From Purpureocillium takamizusanense (lineage: Eukaryota > Ascomycota > Sordariomycetes > Hypocreales > Ophiocordycipitaceae), in assembly GCF_022605165.1 (NCBI RefSeq), contig NC_063070.1, forward strand, positions 1,426,001 through 1,490,000: DNA of 64,000 bases, written 5' to 3'. Position numbers and translations under genes: made by a program. Within the stretch, counting starts at the first letter, position 1. Every line of letters begins with the position of its first letter. This document shows positions 11,025 through 22,745 of this stretch, piece by piece. The notes beneath the pieces were generated by a model that saw nothing but the letters and a program-made list of their open reading frames with translations, had not been told where the DNA came from and made no database searches.

Positions 11025-12400
11025 TGCCCACGCAGCTCGTCGGATAATTTGTCATACCGCTCGAGGCTCCGACGTTGGGATCGCCGACGTTGAGATCCGG
11101 CAACAGCTTCGAAGACGGGCCCACGCACCCATAGTCTGTTGGGACGCGCAGCCATGGTCACGTTTAGTTTGCGAGTATTCCTAGCGATGTACGGAGCCGT
11201 TGAGCTTTTTTGAGTGTCAAAGCCACGTGGCTTATGGATCAGGATACAGGGGGCGGACCTTTAGTCTGACCACGCAATTCCGAGTGGGCTTATATACTAA
11301 GTTACCCTCAACGTACGTACATACGTGTTCACAAGATGAAGCCACAGCATGGACGTTCCACAGTGATGGCCCTGGAACTCAAGGTGCTGAATCAATTGTC
11401 AGCAAGAGCTGCTGTCTGCTCTGGCCCATGGTGGCTACGGGCGACACTTGAACCCGTTGTGTGTTGTGCGCTCCCAAAGAGCGCAGCCAGCGTAGGCTCC
11501 GACAAACTTGCGTGTCCAAGCAGGGGGTGGAGTTACCTCATGGCTGGCAAACCCACAATTATTGGTATAGCTTGGGTGCCACGACTACTGCCCTGTTGGG
11601 TATTCCTCTGGCACGGGAACAGACCTTCTTACTCATATGCGAACATACGAAGCACAGTACCTAGCGATACCTGATATCTATGCACGAGCCCATTGCGATC
11701 CTGCCAAGCCTCCCTGAAAGCCCACGACATCAACAGGAGCAGGTAGTAAGTCGCCCGTCGCCAGTTCAACGTTCAAGTCATTTGGTCCCGCTCGTCTCTC
11801 AAGTTTCAGGCACTTCCCAATGCAAGCTTCTCGAATGGGCAGGGCATAACATCGGCTGGGCATACTAGTAGCTCGGTATTGCAATGCAAGGGTTGCTACG
11901 GTCGGCAGCGAGTCAAAGCAAAAAAGGTCGTGGGGGGGACGTAAGAGCCGAGTGAAATTGTTGAGTTGCGCGGCGCCTGGGGCCTGCCGGTTGTCCGCGC
12001 CGCGTCCAGGATCTTCGTGTCCCCATTGGAGCCTGCTCTCGGCGATGCACTCGATCGTCAGGCCGGCGATTGTATTCCCCCGGATATGCTGTACACCGAA
12101 AATCATGCAACATGTTTGAAGTACTACCTCGAATGTGTTGTTGTTGGGAGCACGGGGCGGGGGGAGTGGCTCAAGAAGGCTAGACGGCCGTTGTGAGTCT
12201 GCTTTGCACCGCCGCCGCAAATACGAGGCAAGGCGAGGCGTCGTGTTGCGCTTTCGATCTATATAAGCCGACATCGTGCCAGCGATTCGCTCCTTCGCTA
12301 TCTCATATTGACGGGCAATCTCGTTGTTGACCAAGCCAATCGTCTCAATAGTCCGTGTGTCTTCTCTTTGCTATTCACTGCGGAGTTGGAATTACCCGAT
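11025..12400. other. Intergenic region upstream of the GFA gene
   Basis: The right end is the promoter of the GFA-domain gene, with a TATA box near 12260. GTAC-rich words occur near 11310. A 218-codon minus-strand frame at 11678-12334 overlaps the promoter and resembles nothing known. Sequence near 11450 resembles a tRNA T-loop but lacks a matching fold. Confidence 0.5.
12260..12267 (+). promoter_or_regulatory. Putative TATA box of the GFA-domain gene
   Basis: TATATAAG lies about 140 bp upstream of the ATG at 12401, followed by a pyrimidine-rich stretch where transcription could begin. This is a sequence match only. Confidence 0.45.
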
Positions 12401-13667
12401 ATGGCCAACCCCATCACAACCACCAACACCACCGGTGCGCAGGAGCCGCAGCTGCGCACGTACCGCGGCAACTGTCACTGCGGCGCCTTTGTGTACGAGA
12501 CTCAACTGCCGGAGATCAAGTCGGTCTTTGAGTGCAACTGTAGCATCTGCCACAAGAAGGGGTACCTATGGGTGTTTCCTGGGGAGGGCAGGTTCAGCAT
12601 AGTCAAAGGCGGCGACGATGCGCTCAGTGGGTATACGTTTGGCCTCAAGAAGCGGACGCACAAGGTTTGACGACGGCTCCTTTGCTTGATATGTCTCCGA
12701 ATTTCTATCCCCTCATTTGGGAAGAAGACTTTGCCCTTTACGAAACAGTTGGCTGACTGAGGGGTCTGCGCGGGTTTTGCTTGATAGTTTTGCCCGACCT
12801 GCGCGACGCCCTTGATGGCGCACTTCCCGGACGGCCCGCCGGGCAAGCAACGCGCTCTGAATGTTTGTCGTCCTTAGGTTGCAAAGAGAAGTGAGGGCAG
12901 GGCATGCTAATCACGGCTATGACATATAGGTTCGCGCGATGCAGGGTGTAAACGCGTCGGAGCTGGAGCGGAAGCCGTACGTCGCCCCATGCTGGCTTTT
13001 GATGAGTTCGAGTTGCGCTTGACAGGACCTCCACGACGACTCGGGTACCCTTTTCCTGACATGCGCGCTTGCAGGTTTGATGGAGCCGCGCTGGGAGAGG
13101 CGTACGTGCCGCCAGCATACAAGGGCAGCACGCCGGCCGAAGTTGCGGGCCACCAGCTGTACACGGGGTCGTGCCACTGCGGGTGGGTCGGTGTTGCTTT
13201 GATGAGCAAGCCGCTGGACAAGAGCTTTGACGAGCTCGTGATAGAGTGCAACTGCAGCATCTGCGAGCGGGTAAATATGTCCATTCATGCGCTGCCGCCA
13301 CCATCGCTGACACGCAGTTTCTTCGGGAATTACATAGAACGGCTACCGGTGGATATACCCAGAGGCGTCGTGCGTGGTGCTGCACGCCGAGGGCGCGGCC
13401 GACGTCGGGCGGTACAGCTTCGCGCACGGCATCATCAGCAAGACATTTTGCCGGGCGTGCGGCGTGCCCCTGACCAACGAGTGGCGGCAGCTGGGGCCGG
13501 CCGAGGAGGCGGCGCTGTCGGAGCAGGCGGCGCGCTTTTACGGGTACGCCCGGACGCACCATCCGGTGAACCTGCGTGTGTTCCCGGGCATCGACCTGGC
13601 GGCCATGCGGGCGCCGACTCGCAACGACGGGGCCAACGGGCTGGAGCCGGCGTACGTGAACCCGTAG
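12401..13667 (+). CDS. Tandem GFA/CENP-V-domain zinc protein
   Basis: Five exons, 12401-12664, 12788-12862, 12930-12976, 13075-13270 and 13338-13667, give 303 residues. Each of two GFA (glutathione-dependent formaldehyde-activating enzyme-like) domains carries a full set of zinc-ligand cysteines. Domain 1 has CHC at 25-27, CNCSIC at 45-50 and CPTC at 90-93. Domain 2 repeats this as SCHCG, ECNCSIC and FCRAC. GFA was first described as helping formaldehyde condense with glutathione, but most fungal members are uncharacterised, so a specific reaction is not assigned. The intron positions all restore conserved residues: HK/FCPTC, ERKP/FDG and CER/NGY. The four introns are 123, 67, 98 and 67 nt. 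A TATA box lies upstream. Cytosolic localisation is likely, as no signal peptide is visible. Confidence 0.85.
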
Positions 13668-14859
13668 AACGGCGCGCCGGGGGGGTTGGTTATTTGAGTG
13701 TACGGAGGACTTCGTATGCCGCTTCGTATGACGTCTAATTCTGCCTTCTCATTTTTTTTAGTCGGAGTGGAGAAAATGGAGTCTCTTTAGACTTTGCTGC
13801 AGTGCTTGCTTTCCTACCTATGGTGCAGTGCTGCGCCGATCCGTTGAAGGAACCCTTTCCCACACGCCGCAGGCGCATGCGCAAGGAAGCAAAGGAGTTC
13901 GGGGAGGTAAGGTAACTATCAGTGACACCCCTCATGGCGGTCGTGCATTGCAGGCCCCGACGGTCATGGGACTGCCCGGATCCAACCCGGGCGCGCGGCT
14001 GGCAACGGCAACCCAACGGCAGTCCGCGCGGTGAGTTTGGGGCGGCGCGCGGTACTAGGTAGTAGTCCTGCATCCATTCGCTGAACTTCTTACCTGCTGA
14101 TGTGGCGGCCGACGGCGGCTGGCGGTAGTGGACGTCTCACTTAGTCAGGTACTATGGCTGCCCTGAATCGGCCTGAAGAGAGGTACCTTGGTACCTTAGG
14201 TTCCCTCAGTAATGGTCCCTGGATTGACACGGACAGTGCCCTCCCTCCCGTCTGCTATAACTAAGGTACCCAAAGGTACCTCCTCGGAGCAGACCGGCCA
14301 CCGACGCGGCAGGCCTTTGCTAACTGTTACCTAACCACCAACCGGGCCTCCCCCAAGTCCCCCTCCAGATCTCTCCCCTGGTTCCCCTTCCCCCGCAGGC
14401 GCGCCCACTAGCCCGGGCCTCGCTCGTGGCGGCGGCGGCTGGTGCCCCACGTCCAAGCACGACATCGGAGCCCGTCTTTGCTTTATCGGCTCGTCGCTGC
14501 CCCGTGGACGCCGGCGGTGCTCATCAGCAGCGTCTCTCACCACCACCACCACCACCTGCCGAAAAGGAAAAAGAAAAAAAAAAGTTGCAAAGTACGGTCC
14601 AGCATCCTTCCCCTCCTCCCCTCGCTTCTCCCATACTACCTCATTCATCTCCACTGCTTCCCTCCCCATTGATTGAGATTTCCGACCCGCGCGAGAACAA
14701 CAGCCCCGTGTCTAGACACTTGTGTCGCCGGTCCCAAGCGCGCGGCCACAAGGCGTCTCCAGCACCTCCCCGGCCGAACGACTGCGTGTGCGCGCGCCCA
14801 CGCGCCGTGCCCCCGACACCGCGCTCCGCGCTCCATCTCTCCCCCTCCCCCTCGCCGCC
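13668..14859. other. Intergenic region and YMC1 leader
   Basis: Between about 14150 and 14285 there is a cluster of GGTACC-centred words. From about 14330 to 14859 the plus strand becomes C/T-rich, typical of the promoter and 5' leader of well-expressed fungal genes. A few GC-rich frames occur, but none is supported as a gene. Confidence 0.5.
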
Positions 14860-15960
14860 ATGGAGTCGCCCGTCATCGACCTCGAGGAGCCGCAGCAGGG
14901 CGGCGCGCTGCAGACGGCCAAGGATCTCTTCTCGGGTGCCGTCGGCGGCGTTGCGCAGGTCCTGATCGGTGAGTCTCGCGTCTCCTCCACTGGCGCATTT
15001 CGCGCCGTTGGGCTCCGGTCTGTCGGCCGTGTCGCCAACGAGCACGCGCACCCGCGGCGTCTCGCAAGCGCTCGCGAGCAGTCGCTTCCGGGAGAACAAA
15101 AAGGTCGCCCCAATGCAAGACCACCGTGCTAACCATCTGTCTCCCCAGGCCAGCCCTTTGACATCGTCAAGGTCCGCCTCCAGACGACGAACCAGTACTC
15201 GGGCGCCGTCCAGGCTGCCTCCTCCATCTACCGCAACGAGGGTGCGCTCGCCTTCTACAAGGGCACGCTGACGCCCCTCATCGGCATCGGCGCCTGCGTC
15301 TCCATCCAGTTTGGCGCCTTCCACTCGGCGCGACGCTGGTTTGAGGAGCGCAACGCCGCCGGCGGCTCCAAGCGCCCCGAGCTCGGCTACGGCCAGTATT
15401 TCGCCGCCGGGGCCTTCGCTGGCGTCTCCAACGCCGTCCTCTCCACCCCGATCGAGCACATTCGCATCCGCCTACAGAGCCAACCCCACGGCGCGGGACG
15501 CCTTTACTCCGGGCCGCTCGACTGCGTCCGCAAGCTCAGCGCCCACCAGGGCGTCCTCGGCGGCCTGTACCGCGGGTCGGCCGTCACCGTCTACCGCGAG
15601 GCCGCCGCCTACGGCGCTTGGTTCACCGCCTTTGAGTACCTCATGAACGCCGATGCTGCCCGCAACCGCGTCGACCGCAAGGACATCCCCGGTTGGAAGA
15701 TTGCCCTGTACGGCGGCCTCGCCGGCGAGGCCCTCTGGCTCTCGAGCTATCCGTTCGATGTCATCAAGAGCAAGATGCAGACGGACGGCTTCGGCGCCCA
15801 GCAAAAGTACCCGACCATGCGCAGCTGCTTCGCCGCCACCTGGCGCGCCGACGGCATGCGCGGCTTCTGGAAGGGCATCTGGCCCACCCTCTTCAGGGCC
15901 ATGCCCGTCAGCGCCGGCACCTTTGCCGTCGTCGAGATGACGATGCGCGCCATCAACTAG
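14860..15960 (+). CDS. YMC1: Mitochondrial carrier, Ymc1/Ymc2 type
   Basis: Two exons, 14860-14968 and 15149-15960, with a 180-nt intron (donor GTGAGT, branch GCTAAC, acceptor CCAG) give 306 residues, the normal size for the SLC25 family. All three carrier repeats are present with signatures PFDIVKVRLQ, PIEHIRIRLQ and PFDVIKSKMQ, so the protein should form the usual six-helix inner-membrane transporter. The N terminus (IDDL-like acidic start, then AKDLFSGAVGG) and the GTLTPLIGIGACVS segment match the Ymc1 subgroup closely. Yeast Ymc1 and Ymc2 have been linked to transport of glycine/glutamate and related amino acids and to oleate and glutamate metabolism; the substrate here is inferred only at subgroup level. 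It ends 287 bp from the convergent RINT1/Tip20 gene. Confidence 0.92.
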
Positions 15961-16247
15961 GCGGTGCAGAAAGACGGGAGTTGAGGTCGGACGCAGTCAA
16001 CAGCGACTTGCCAGCGAAGAACCGGGCAAAACACGTGCCGGTATGCCGTTTTCATCATTTAATGGGAGGGGTCTTCTAGACACGGGCGTGGGGATCAACC
16101 TTTATGCGCCGCCTGAGAACAGGCGGAAAAGCTTCAACAGTGAATTTGGGGGCATATGTTGTAGACATCGTATTTCGTTGGCTTACCCTGGCACATACGC
16201 CGCCTCTTCGGGACTGTATATACAAAAGGAAAAGCAGCCGTGTTTCT

Positions 16248-18751
16248 CTACCACCCAATGTTCTCATTGTTCTCAACGCGCCGCTGCAGGATATGCCGCG
16301 CGTTGAGTGGCGTCAGCGCCCCGAGTCCAAGCTCCTCCAGCACCTTGCGCGCCGCGTCGTTGTCGGTGAAGGCGCGGTCGCTGGCGTCCTTGAGCGTGAT
16401 GGCGACGCCCGGCGCGACGCCTCCGTCCGCGGTGGGGTCCGCCGACGTGGGCAGGTTGAGCAGTCGCATGCCTTCGCGCAGCGCCTCCAGCGCCGTCGAA
16501 CCACCAGGGATGTACTGATCCACGAGTGCGAAAATGGCGGTCCCGTCGTGCGCAAACTGCGCCGCACCAAGCGTCGTGAAGGACTGTTTGAACAGAACGC
16601 CGCCCCAGAGCGTGTCCTGCAGCTTGTCAAGGGCGTCATACCACACGCGTCGAAACGACGCCGTAGACAGCGCTCGGGACAAGAAATCCAAGTTGCGCTT
16701 GAGAATGCGCAAGGGCTCGTCGAGCTCCGGTGTGATGGACAGGTGCGATGGATCATCTGCGTGACCATCAGCAATAATTCTCAGCACATGCATCAGGGCT
16801 ACTCACCAAGCACGGCCGTCTCCCCGACCGTCGTCCACTGGACCTGATGCAGGTATGACCGCAAGGCCTTTACGTGGGACTCGGCCAAGGCGCCGACGAG
16901 CAGTTGCTCTGCGCTCTTTCGGCGCATGGTGTATGCCGCAACCGTTTCATCGAATATGCCGCTGTCCTCGCTCCCAGGTCCGAGGTTGCTGGACACGCGA
17001 TTCAGGGCGCCGTCGTGTTCCGACGCCTCGCTCATCCCGCTTAGCCGCTTTCGTTTCGTGTCGCGGGCCTGCAACTCCTCCCACAACGTGGCGAAAAACT
17101 GCACTCGATTAGCTAGCTGGCCGGTCGCACGCTCAAGAGCCACGGTGCGACGTACCTCTTCGTCGCCCCATTCGCTCAGGGTATTTGCAACATGATCTGC
17201 ACTTCCGATCACCTTGCATAGCGTCTCCAGGGCGCCCGTGCCCTCCAGGGCCGTGAGCTGCTCCCTCGTCGCCCCATGCAGCGTCCGCCCCAGCGTCGAC
17301 GTGATGGACTGGTAGGCCTCGAGGGACCCGCGCAGCCGGTCGTGATAACCGTCGAGGATGTCGAGCTGGATGTCCGTGAGGAATCGCAGCTTATGCCTAA
17401 GCTTTCGGAGTCGCTCGTACTTGGTTGTCACTACCCTGAGCAAATCCGTGACGTGAACGGCGGCAAATGTCGGCTTCATCTTCCCGTCGACGGCATAGTC
17501 GTAGTCAATCTTTCGTGCGTCCTGCGACTCGAGCAACTTTTCAAAGCGCTCCATGGCGAAGTCGCGCTCCATCTTGAACCAGGTGTCAAAGTGTTCGGCC
17601 AAGACTTCAGCCGCCAAGCCGGGCCAGCCGTTCTCCGGATCGCCTCCGTCGTAGTTGAAGCGCGACCGGACGTTTTCGTCAAAGGTCATGAGTTGCGACA
17701 TGAAGCTGCTGAAGAATGGCGGACTTTTGATCGCCTCCTCCACGACGCTGCGCACCTTTTCCCGCATGGCCGGCAGCATAGCCGTCACCAGTGCGCAGAC
17801 AGGGTCCAGATAGACCGGCCTCGAGGCGGCAGCCGTGTTTTGAAGCTTGGCTGCAAGCAGGTGACCTAGATTGTCGCGGAAGAAGTCCTCCCATTTCTCG
17901 ATGGTCGTCAGGAACCAGGGAAAGCAGTGCGTCGACACCGACTGGAGGCTGCTCGTGGGCTTGTCGCTCAGGAAGTGGAAGCGGAACTCGGCCACAAACA
18001 TGTGTGCCATGACGTCAAAGGGCAAAAGTGACACGACATCGGCGCTGTGCACAATCTCGGGCATCTGCAGGTCGAGGAGCTTCTCGATGCAGGCCAACCA
18101 TTCGTCGTCCATCTCCGAGTCTGGGTCGACCCGCGGCCAGTATCGCTTGACGAGAACAGCCTCCAGCTCCTCCGACATGGTCTTCTTCATCTCGTTCCAC
18201 AGCGACTCGGTGACGCTCTCGACGTGGTCCACGAGGTACAGCTGCTCGCCATCCTGGGCGGACCGGAGCCGCAAAGCAACCTCCTTGAGCTGAGAGTACG
18301 GGCCCAGGGCCGCCTTAGGGTCTCCTGGCAGACGCGCCCGCGCCTCTGCGCGCAGCTTCTCCACATCTTGCAGCAGGACCAAGTATTTCTGGGCGAGCTC
18401 GACGGCCTGGAGCTTCTTCATGGGGTTCTGGAGGCGGGCGATGGCTTCGCTAGGGGCGTCTGACGCGGCAGCGATCTTGACGCGCACGTCGATGCTGTCC
18501 TGAAGCTTCTTGAATTCTTCAATGCGTGCCTGCAGCGATCCGTGGCGGCTTTGCGCCGTGTTGCGCGCCTCCTCGAGCTCCTTGGCGGCATCTTCAAGCT
18601 GCGATCGGAGCTGGCTGCATTGCGAGTCGACGCTAGCGATCAGCTCGTCTAAGGTCTCGAGGTCGGCCGTGGACTGGAGTTTGTCGTCGAGAAAGTCCTC
18701 TACACGAATGTCGAGGGACGTGTCCCTGGCTATTTCCGGAAAAGTCGCCAT
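16248..18751 (-). CDS. TIP20: RINT1/Tip20-family vesicle tether subunit
   Basis: Two exons, 18751-16807 and 16756-16248, with a 50-nt intron (donor GTGAGT, acceptor CGCAG) give 817 residues. The start is the ATG at 18751, giving MATFPEIARD; more upstream in-frame ATGs would add a poorly conserved leader. Residues ~26-95 form a coiled coil. The rest is the all-helical RINT-1/TIP20 (CATCHR) fold, recognisable at the HCFPWFLTTIEKWEDFF region, the WFKMERDFA segment and the DAARKVLEELGLGALTPLNA C terminus. In yeast Tip20 is part of the Dsl1 complex, which tethers COPI vesicles at the ER; in animals RINT1 does the same within the NRZ complex and also has checkpoint links. The same tethering role is inferred here. 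Confidence 0.9.
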
Positions 18752-21700
18752 CTTTCCATGGCTTGAAGCGGTGATGCCAGGTTGGTGATGCTCAAGGCGA
18801 CGTGGGGAATTGGCGCGCAACGCCATTACGCCAGCGTTATCGATAGCGGCGGGACTGGATATTCTTGTATCCGACGCTCCAGAACCATGCCCCATACATG
18901 CGCGCCATCTCAGGTCGTCGAGATCAATGCCTTTTTGCTCATTATCATGCCTGGCCGCATGCGTGTCAAGTTGCCACGTGCGCCTCGAGACATTGAGGAT
19001 ACGACTGTTTGGTCATGGTGTGAAGTGCGAAGTACGAGTGTGCAACATCCACGGGACAACCGTGAGGATACCAACGTGGTAAATAGCCCATGAGAAGGTA
19101 CCTCCGACTCACAATTCAGCTGCAAACAAGCAGGCGACTGCAAATGGATACACTTTGCAGCAAGCGCACGCGCTTCAACTACTACGTGCAAATTGCCGTA
19201 GGTGTTATTTGTACACAATGCGGTAGAAACTGACGCCAAAGCCAGCTTCAGCTTATTTCGTAGGGTAAGCAAGCAAGCAATCACGTAGGCCGCTTCCACG
19301 CTTCCCCAGTTGCAAGACTGATAATGTACGACATTTGGTGACCTTGGCAAGACGCTGATGAATTGTTCAGCAGGCATCTAAGTACCTCCATCTCGTGGCG
19401 ATGCCTGCGCGACGAGATTACCAGGACTACCTGTTTTAAAGAGGTCTGTAGGTATGGCCCTGAACCTGGTCGCGGACTTGTTCCTTGGTTGGGTTGGATC
19501 GCTCGTCAGCGCCAGCGGGGAAGCGCCGGCGACCACGGCAACGAGCTCATGACGCCAGGAACATGCCGGGTGCCAGTTGATGCAGACTTTTGTCGCAATG
19601 AGGCGCAAAAACATGAAGACTGGAATTGTTTGAAAAGATTGACCAGGCGCTATGGTTTTGTTGCCACGCTGCCAGCCAGCAGCAGCCAGCAAGTAACTAC
19701 TATGCGCATGCGACAGTCTGCCTGATTTCGACATGACGGCCCTCAAAGCGTCGATCCGCTCACGGCTAGCAGACCACTTTACCCTCAAAGGCAAAGCCGT
19801 CTGCCCCCAGAAACCGGCATGGCGGCCCGTGGCTGCTCTGACTTTGGCGCCAATGTCGCATCTCCTACACCGAGGCCACCGAGGCTGATACCGCCGTCCC
19901 CTCCAGTCCGAGACCGGTACTCGGTCCCAGCGAAGGCGTGCCATCTCGACGTCGTAGACCACGCCAGTGCACATGCACTCTGCCGTGACGTCGTCGCCTA
20001 CAGTTGTCGGTGGACTGGCGCGGCTTTGCCAGAGCCACTATCGTGAGCCCGGACGCCATCAACTCGGGGCCTGCCGATTGTATAGACGCAGGGAGCGCGA
20101 TACGAGTCTGATATCATTGGCGAGGCAGGGAACGGGCAGCGGTCTGAAAGGGCCGTCCGCGCATCTGGTGAGCGACGCCAGCAGCTATGTCACTACGGCA
20201 GAGATTCGACTCGATGAGAGCGAAGCGGTTTCTTTGATTTGTAGGCTCTATTCGAATCGAAGTCGTAACTAGTGGGTGAGTAGAGTGGAGAGGGCGCGAA
20301 GCTTGCCCGCCTGGAAATTCGTACAAGATCCGTACTTCGTACAGCTTCGTTCCCACTACGTCTTTCCTACGACGTGCATCAGTAGATCCTAGCGCGCTTT
20401 AGTGAAATGAGTCGCCCCTTGGCGTTATGCGGAGGCTGCCTTTTACAACGTTGGTGCTTGCTCGCAGCGCACGCTCATCGCCAGCTGAGCAGTTCAAGGT
20501 TCAGGTGCTCAATGGGTTTTGGGACACAATTTCTCGTAGCCACCCACACAAGCCACACCACCCGACTTCTAGAGGTCTTCAAAAGCCAACATGAAAACCA
20601 AACGCGGGACCCTGGCGCTAGCGCCCGCTGCGCCGCGCCGCCACGCACCCCTGGACATCCAGGGTCCCCCCCGCCAATCAGCCCCATCCTCTTGCCCCAG
20701 CACCAGCCTTGCACGAGTCCATCCCCCTCCAGGCCCCACCAACCCCAGGCGACGTCACCCAGCGTCTCCCCGTCAACGCGCCGTAGCGGCGAGTAAATAA
20801 AAAAGGACGTGGCTGGGCCAACCACCAGCAACCAGCGCCCGCCAGTCCACGCCTAGTATGCACCAGTGACCGTTTCTTAGGCCCGCTCCCCCCCGAAATC
20901 CAGAAGGTTGGGCATGCACGCACGCACATTTGACTCTTGCCCGGCAGACAGCTCTGCCTCCTTCTCCTCCTCGTTGTCGCCTTTCCCCAGCCATCTATCT
21001 AAAAGACGATCCGAGATCTTTGCGACACCACGCGGACGAAACAGATCAGGGAAAAAAAAGAGAGTGGCGGGAACGGAAAGGAACAGCCAGTCGGACACCC
21101 CCCCCCGTTCCTCTTTCGTGCCTCGCGCGCTCTCTCTCTCTCTCTTTCTGTGCATCATTTGCATTCCTCCGTGACTAAGTCCACTCTTGAACCATCTCAC
21201 GTTTTGACAGATTGACTGCCTCACACACGCAACAGTCTAGCATCTCTCTACCCGCATTCCAGACAACCCACCCGCGCGGCACGCCGAACTCACGCTCGCT
21301 CTTCACGCACGTTTTACTTTCGTCAGCTCGACGGCACCCGCACGGCATTCCTGTCGTCCGCATTCCATCTTCGCTCGGCCTGACGGGGCACGCCGCGAAC
21401 AACCTCCACCGTTCGCCGAGAACTCCACAGACGGAGAGGAGCCTGTGGAGCTGCGAATCAAATCACCGCCGCTGGGCATTCAACGAGACTTGGGGGTATA
21501 ACGAAAAATTGCCCGCCGGAGGCAGACTATACGATAGCTTCGAGAACAGAGGGCAGGCAGCCTGCTCAGGCACAAGGCATTTTGCCACCGCCGGCGTCGA
21601 CAGAGCCCTGCCCCTTTCCGCGTCGGCTTCTCGACGACGGACAAGCCAGGGCCTGACCTGACGTGTCTCGTCGCCAAGACAGACACCTTCTGAACCCGCG

Positions 21701-21771
21701 AGGGGTTTCCCGCCGCCGGGACAGCATCGCCGCAGTATATGGCCAGCGGGAGCTCCAGCTCACATCGCGCG
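18752..21771. other. Intergenic region and long FIG1 leader
   Basis: A 3-kb gap. The left part is the RINT1/Tip20 promoter. From about 20600 to 21750 the plus strand is pyrimidine-rich, with a (CT)n run at 21130-21145, and is probably the FIG1 promoter and a long 5' leader. One copy of the 11-mer GTACTTCGTAC lies at 20332. No reading frame is convincing. Confidence 0.5.
21130..21145 (+). repeat. (CT)n dinucleotide repeat
   Basis: About eight CT units in the probable FIG1 promoter or leader. CT-rich tracts are common next to fungal transcription start sites. Confidence 0.7.
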
Positions 21772-22745
21772 ATGCCTCGTTTCCAAGTTGGCTGGTACCG
21801 TAAGTGCAACGACGACATGGGGCAGTGCAAAATGTGCACGGATCTGCGGAGACGCATGGAATTGGAATGGAATAGACATGCTAACTGATGTTGTGTGGCA
21901 GGGTTCATACCGTTCCTCGGGTACCACCATGTGTTGATGATTCTCATCGCCGTGGCCATCATCCTGCTGTCACTTCTGCTCGCTGGGTGCTCATCCTCAT
22001 CACCCCTTATACCGGACATCTTCCTCCTGTCGCTCTACTACCAACGGTATCAAGCCGTGCCGGATACGGCTCAGGTCGACTACAACGTCCACACCGCCAT
22101 CGAGAACATTGCCGGCGGCGCCAGCCTCCAGGCCCGCGTCGGGTACTTTGGCATCTGTGTCAACCCTGATGGCGGATCATGGCTATGCAGCAATAACGCT
22201 ACTGCGCTGGCCAAGGAGGTGTCGGTCGATCAGGACCCCCTCAACCTTATCTGGCTGGCATCGCAGTTTAAGGACATGATTGTCTTTCCGTACCTGATGT
22301 AAGAGCCTATCTACTTACCTCTTCACACCATAATCTCCGTCCAGCGTACTGACGTTTTCGACTCAATAGCATCATCGCCATCATCTTTGCCTTTCTCTGC
22401 CTTCTCCTGCTGGCCACGTTCCCCGGCTGGCACGAGGAGGAGGACTCAGAGGGCTCCGAGCGCGAGGTCAAGCCCTTCCCGTCGCGGCCCGTCTCGCAAA
22501 TCGCCCTCGCCATCATCTTCATCTCGTCCATCTTCGTCCTTGTTTCCGTCCTGTGGCAGCACACAGCCTCGGTCGCCGCGTCCGTCATCGCGCAGGACTT
22601 TGGCAACGGCGCGGTAAAGAGCGGCGTGGGGACCAGTGCCATGGTCATGGGCTGGTTCTCGTTTGCGCTCCTCATCGTCGTTACCATTGGCTTGCTTGTC
22701 ATGATATTGAGCATACGCGTGCTGAGCGGCATGATGCGAAATTGA
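21772..22745 (+). CDS. FIG1: Fig1-family membrane protein (mating/fusion, Ca2+ influx)
   Basis: Three exons, 21772-21799, 21902-22298 and 22370-22745, give 266 residues. The first exon has only 28 nt. The introns have GTAAGT or GTAAGA donors, and the first has a clear GCTAAC branch point. There are four membrane segments: one after residue 15 (MILIAVAIILLSLLLAG), then one each near IIAIIFAFLCLLLLA, ALAIIFISSIFVLV and FALLIVVTIGLLVMIL. The first extracellular loop carries the claudin-like Fig1 signature GYFGIC followed by WLC. Fig1 proteins act in pheromone-induced calcium uptake and cell fusion in yeasts, and in mating, hyphal fusion and conidiation in filamentous species. An in-frame ATG at 21739 would add 11 residues; I prefer 21772 because family members start with MPR plus an aromatic stretch. 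Confidence 0.9.

Noticed and set aside
11430..11520. tRNA-like segment (a GGTTCAAG-type loop on the minus strand)
   Set aside because: The flanking bases do not form a T-stem, D-arm or acceptor stem, and the A-box is poor.
11678..12334. 218-codon minus-strand frame
   Set aside because: Overlaps the TATA box and leader of the GFA gene, and no known motif is visible.
12738..13562. 274-codon minus-strand frame
   Set aside because: Antisense to the GFA exons and crossing their introns; low-complexity Arg/Pro/Cys content.
14641..15459. 272-codon minus-strand frame
   Set aside because: Antisense to the mitochondrial carrier gene and its intron; no recognisable domain.
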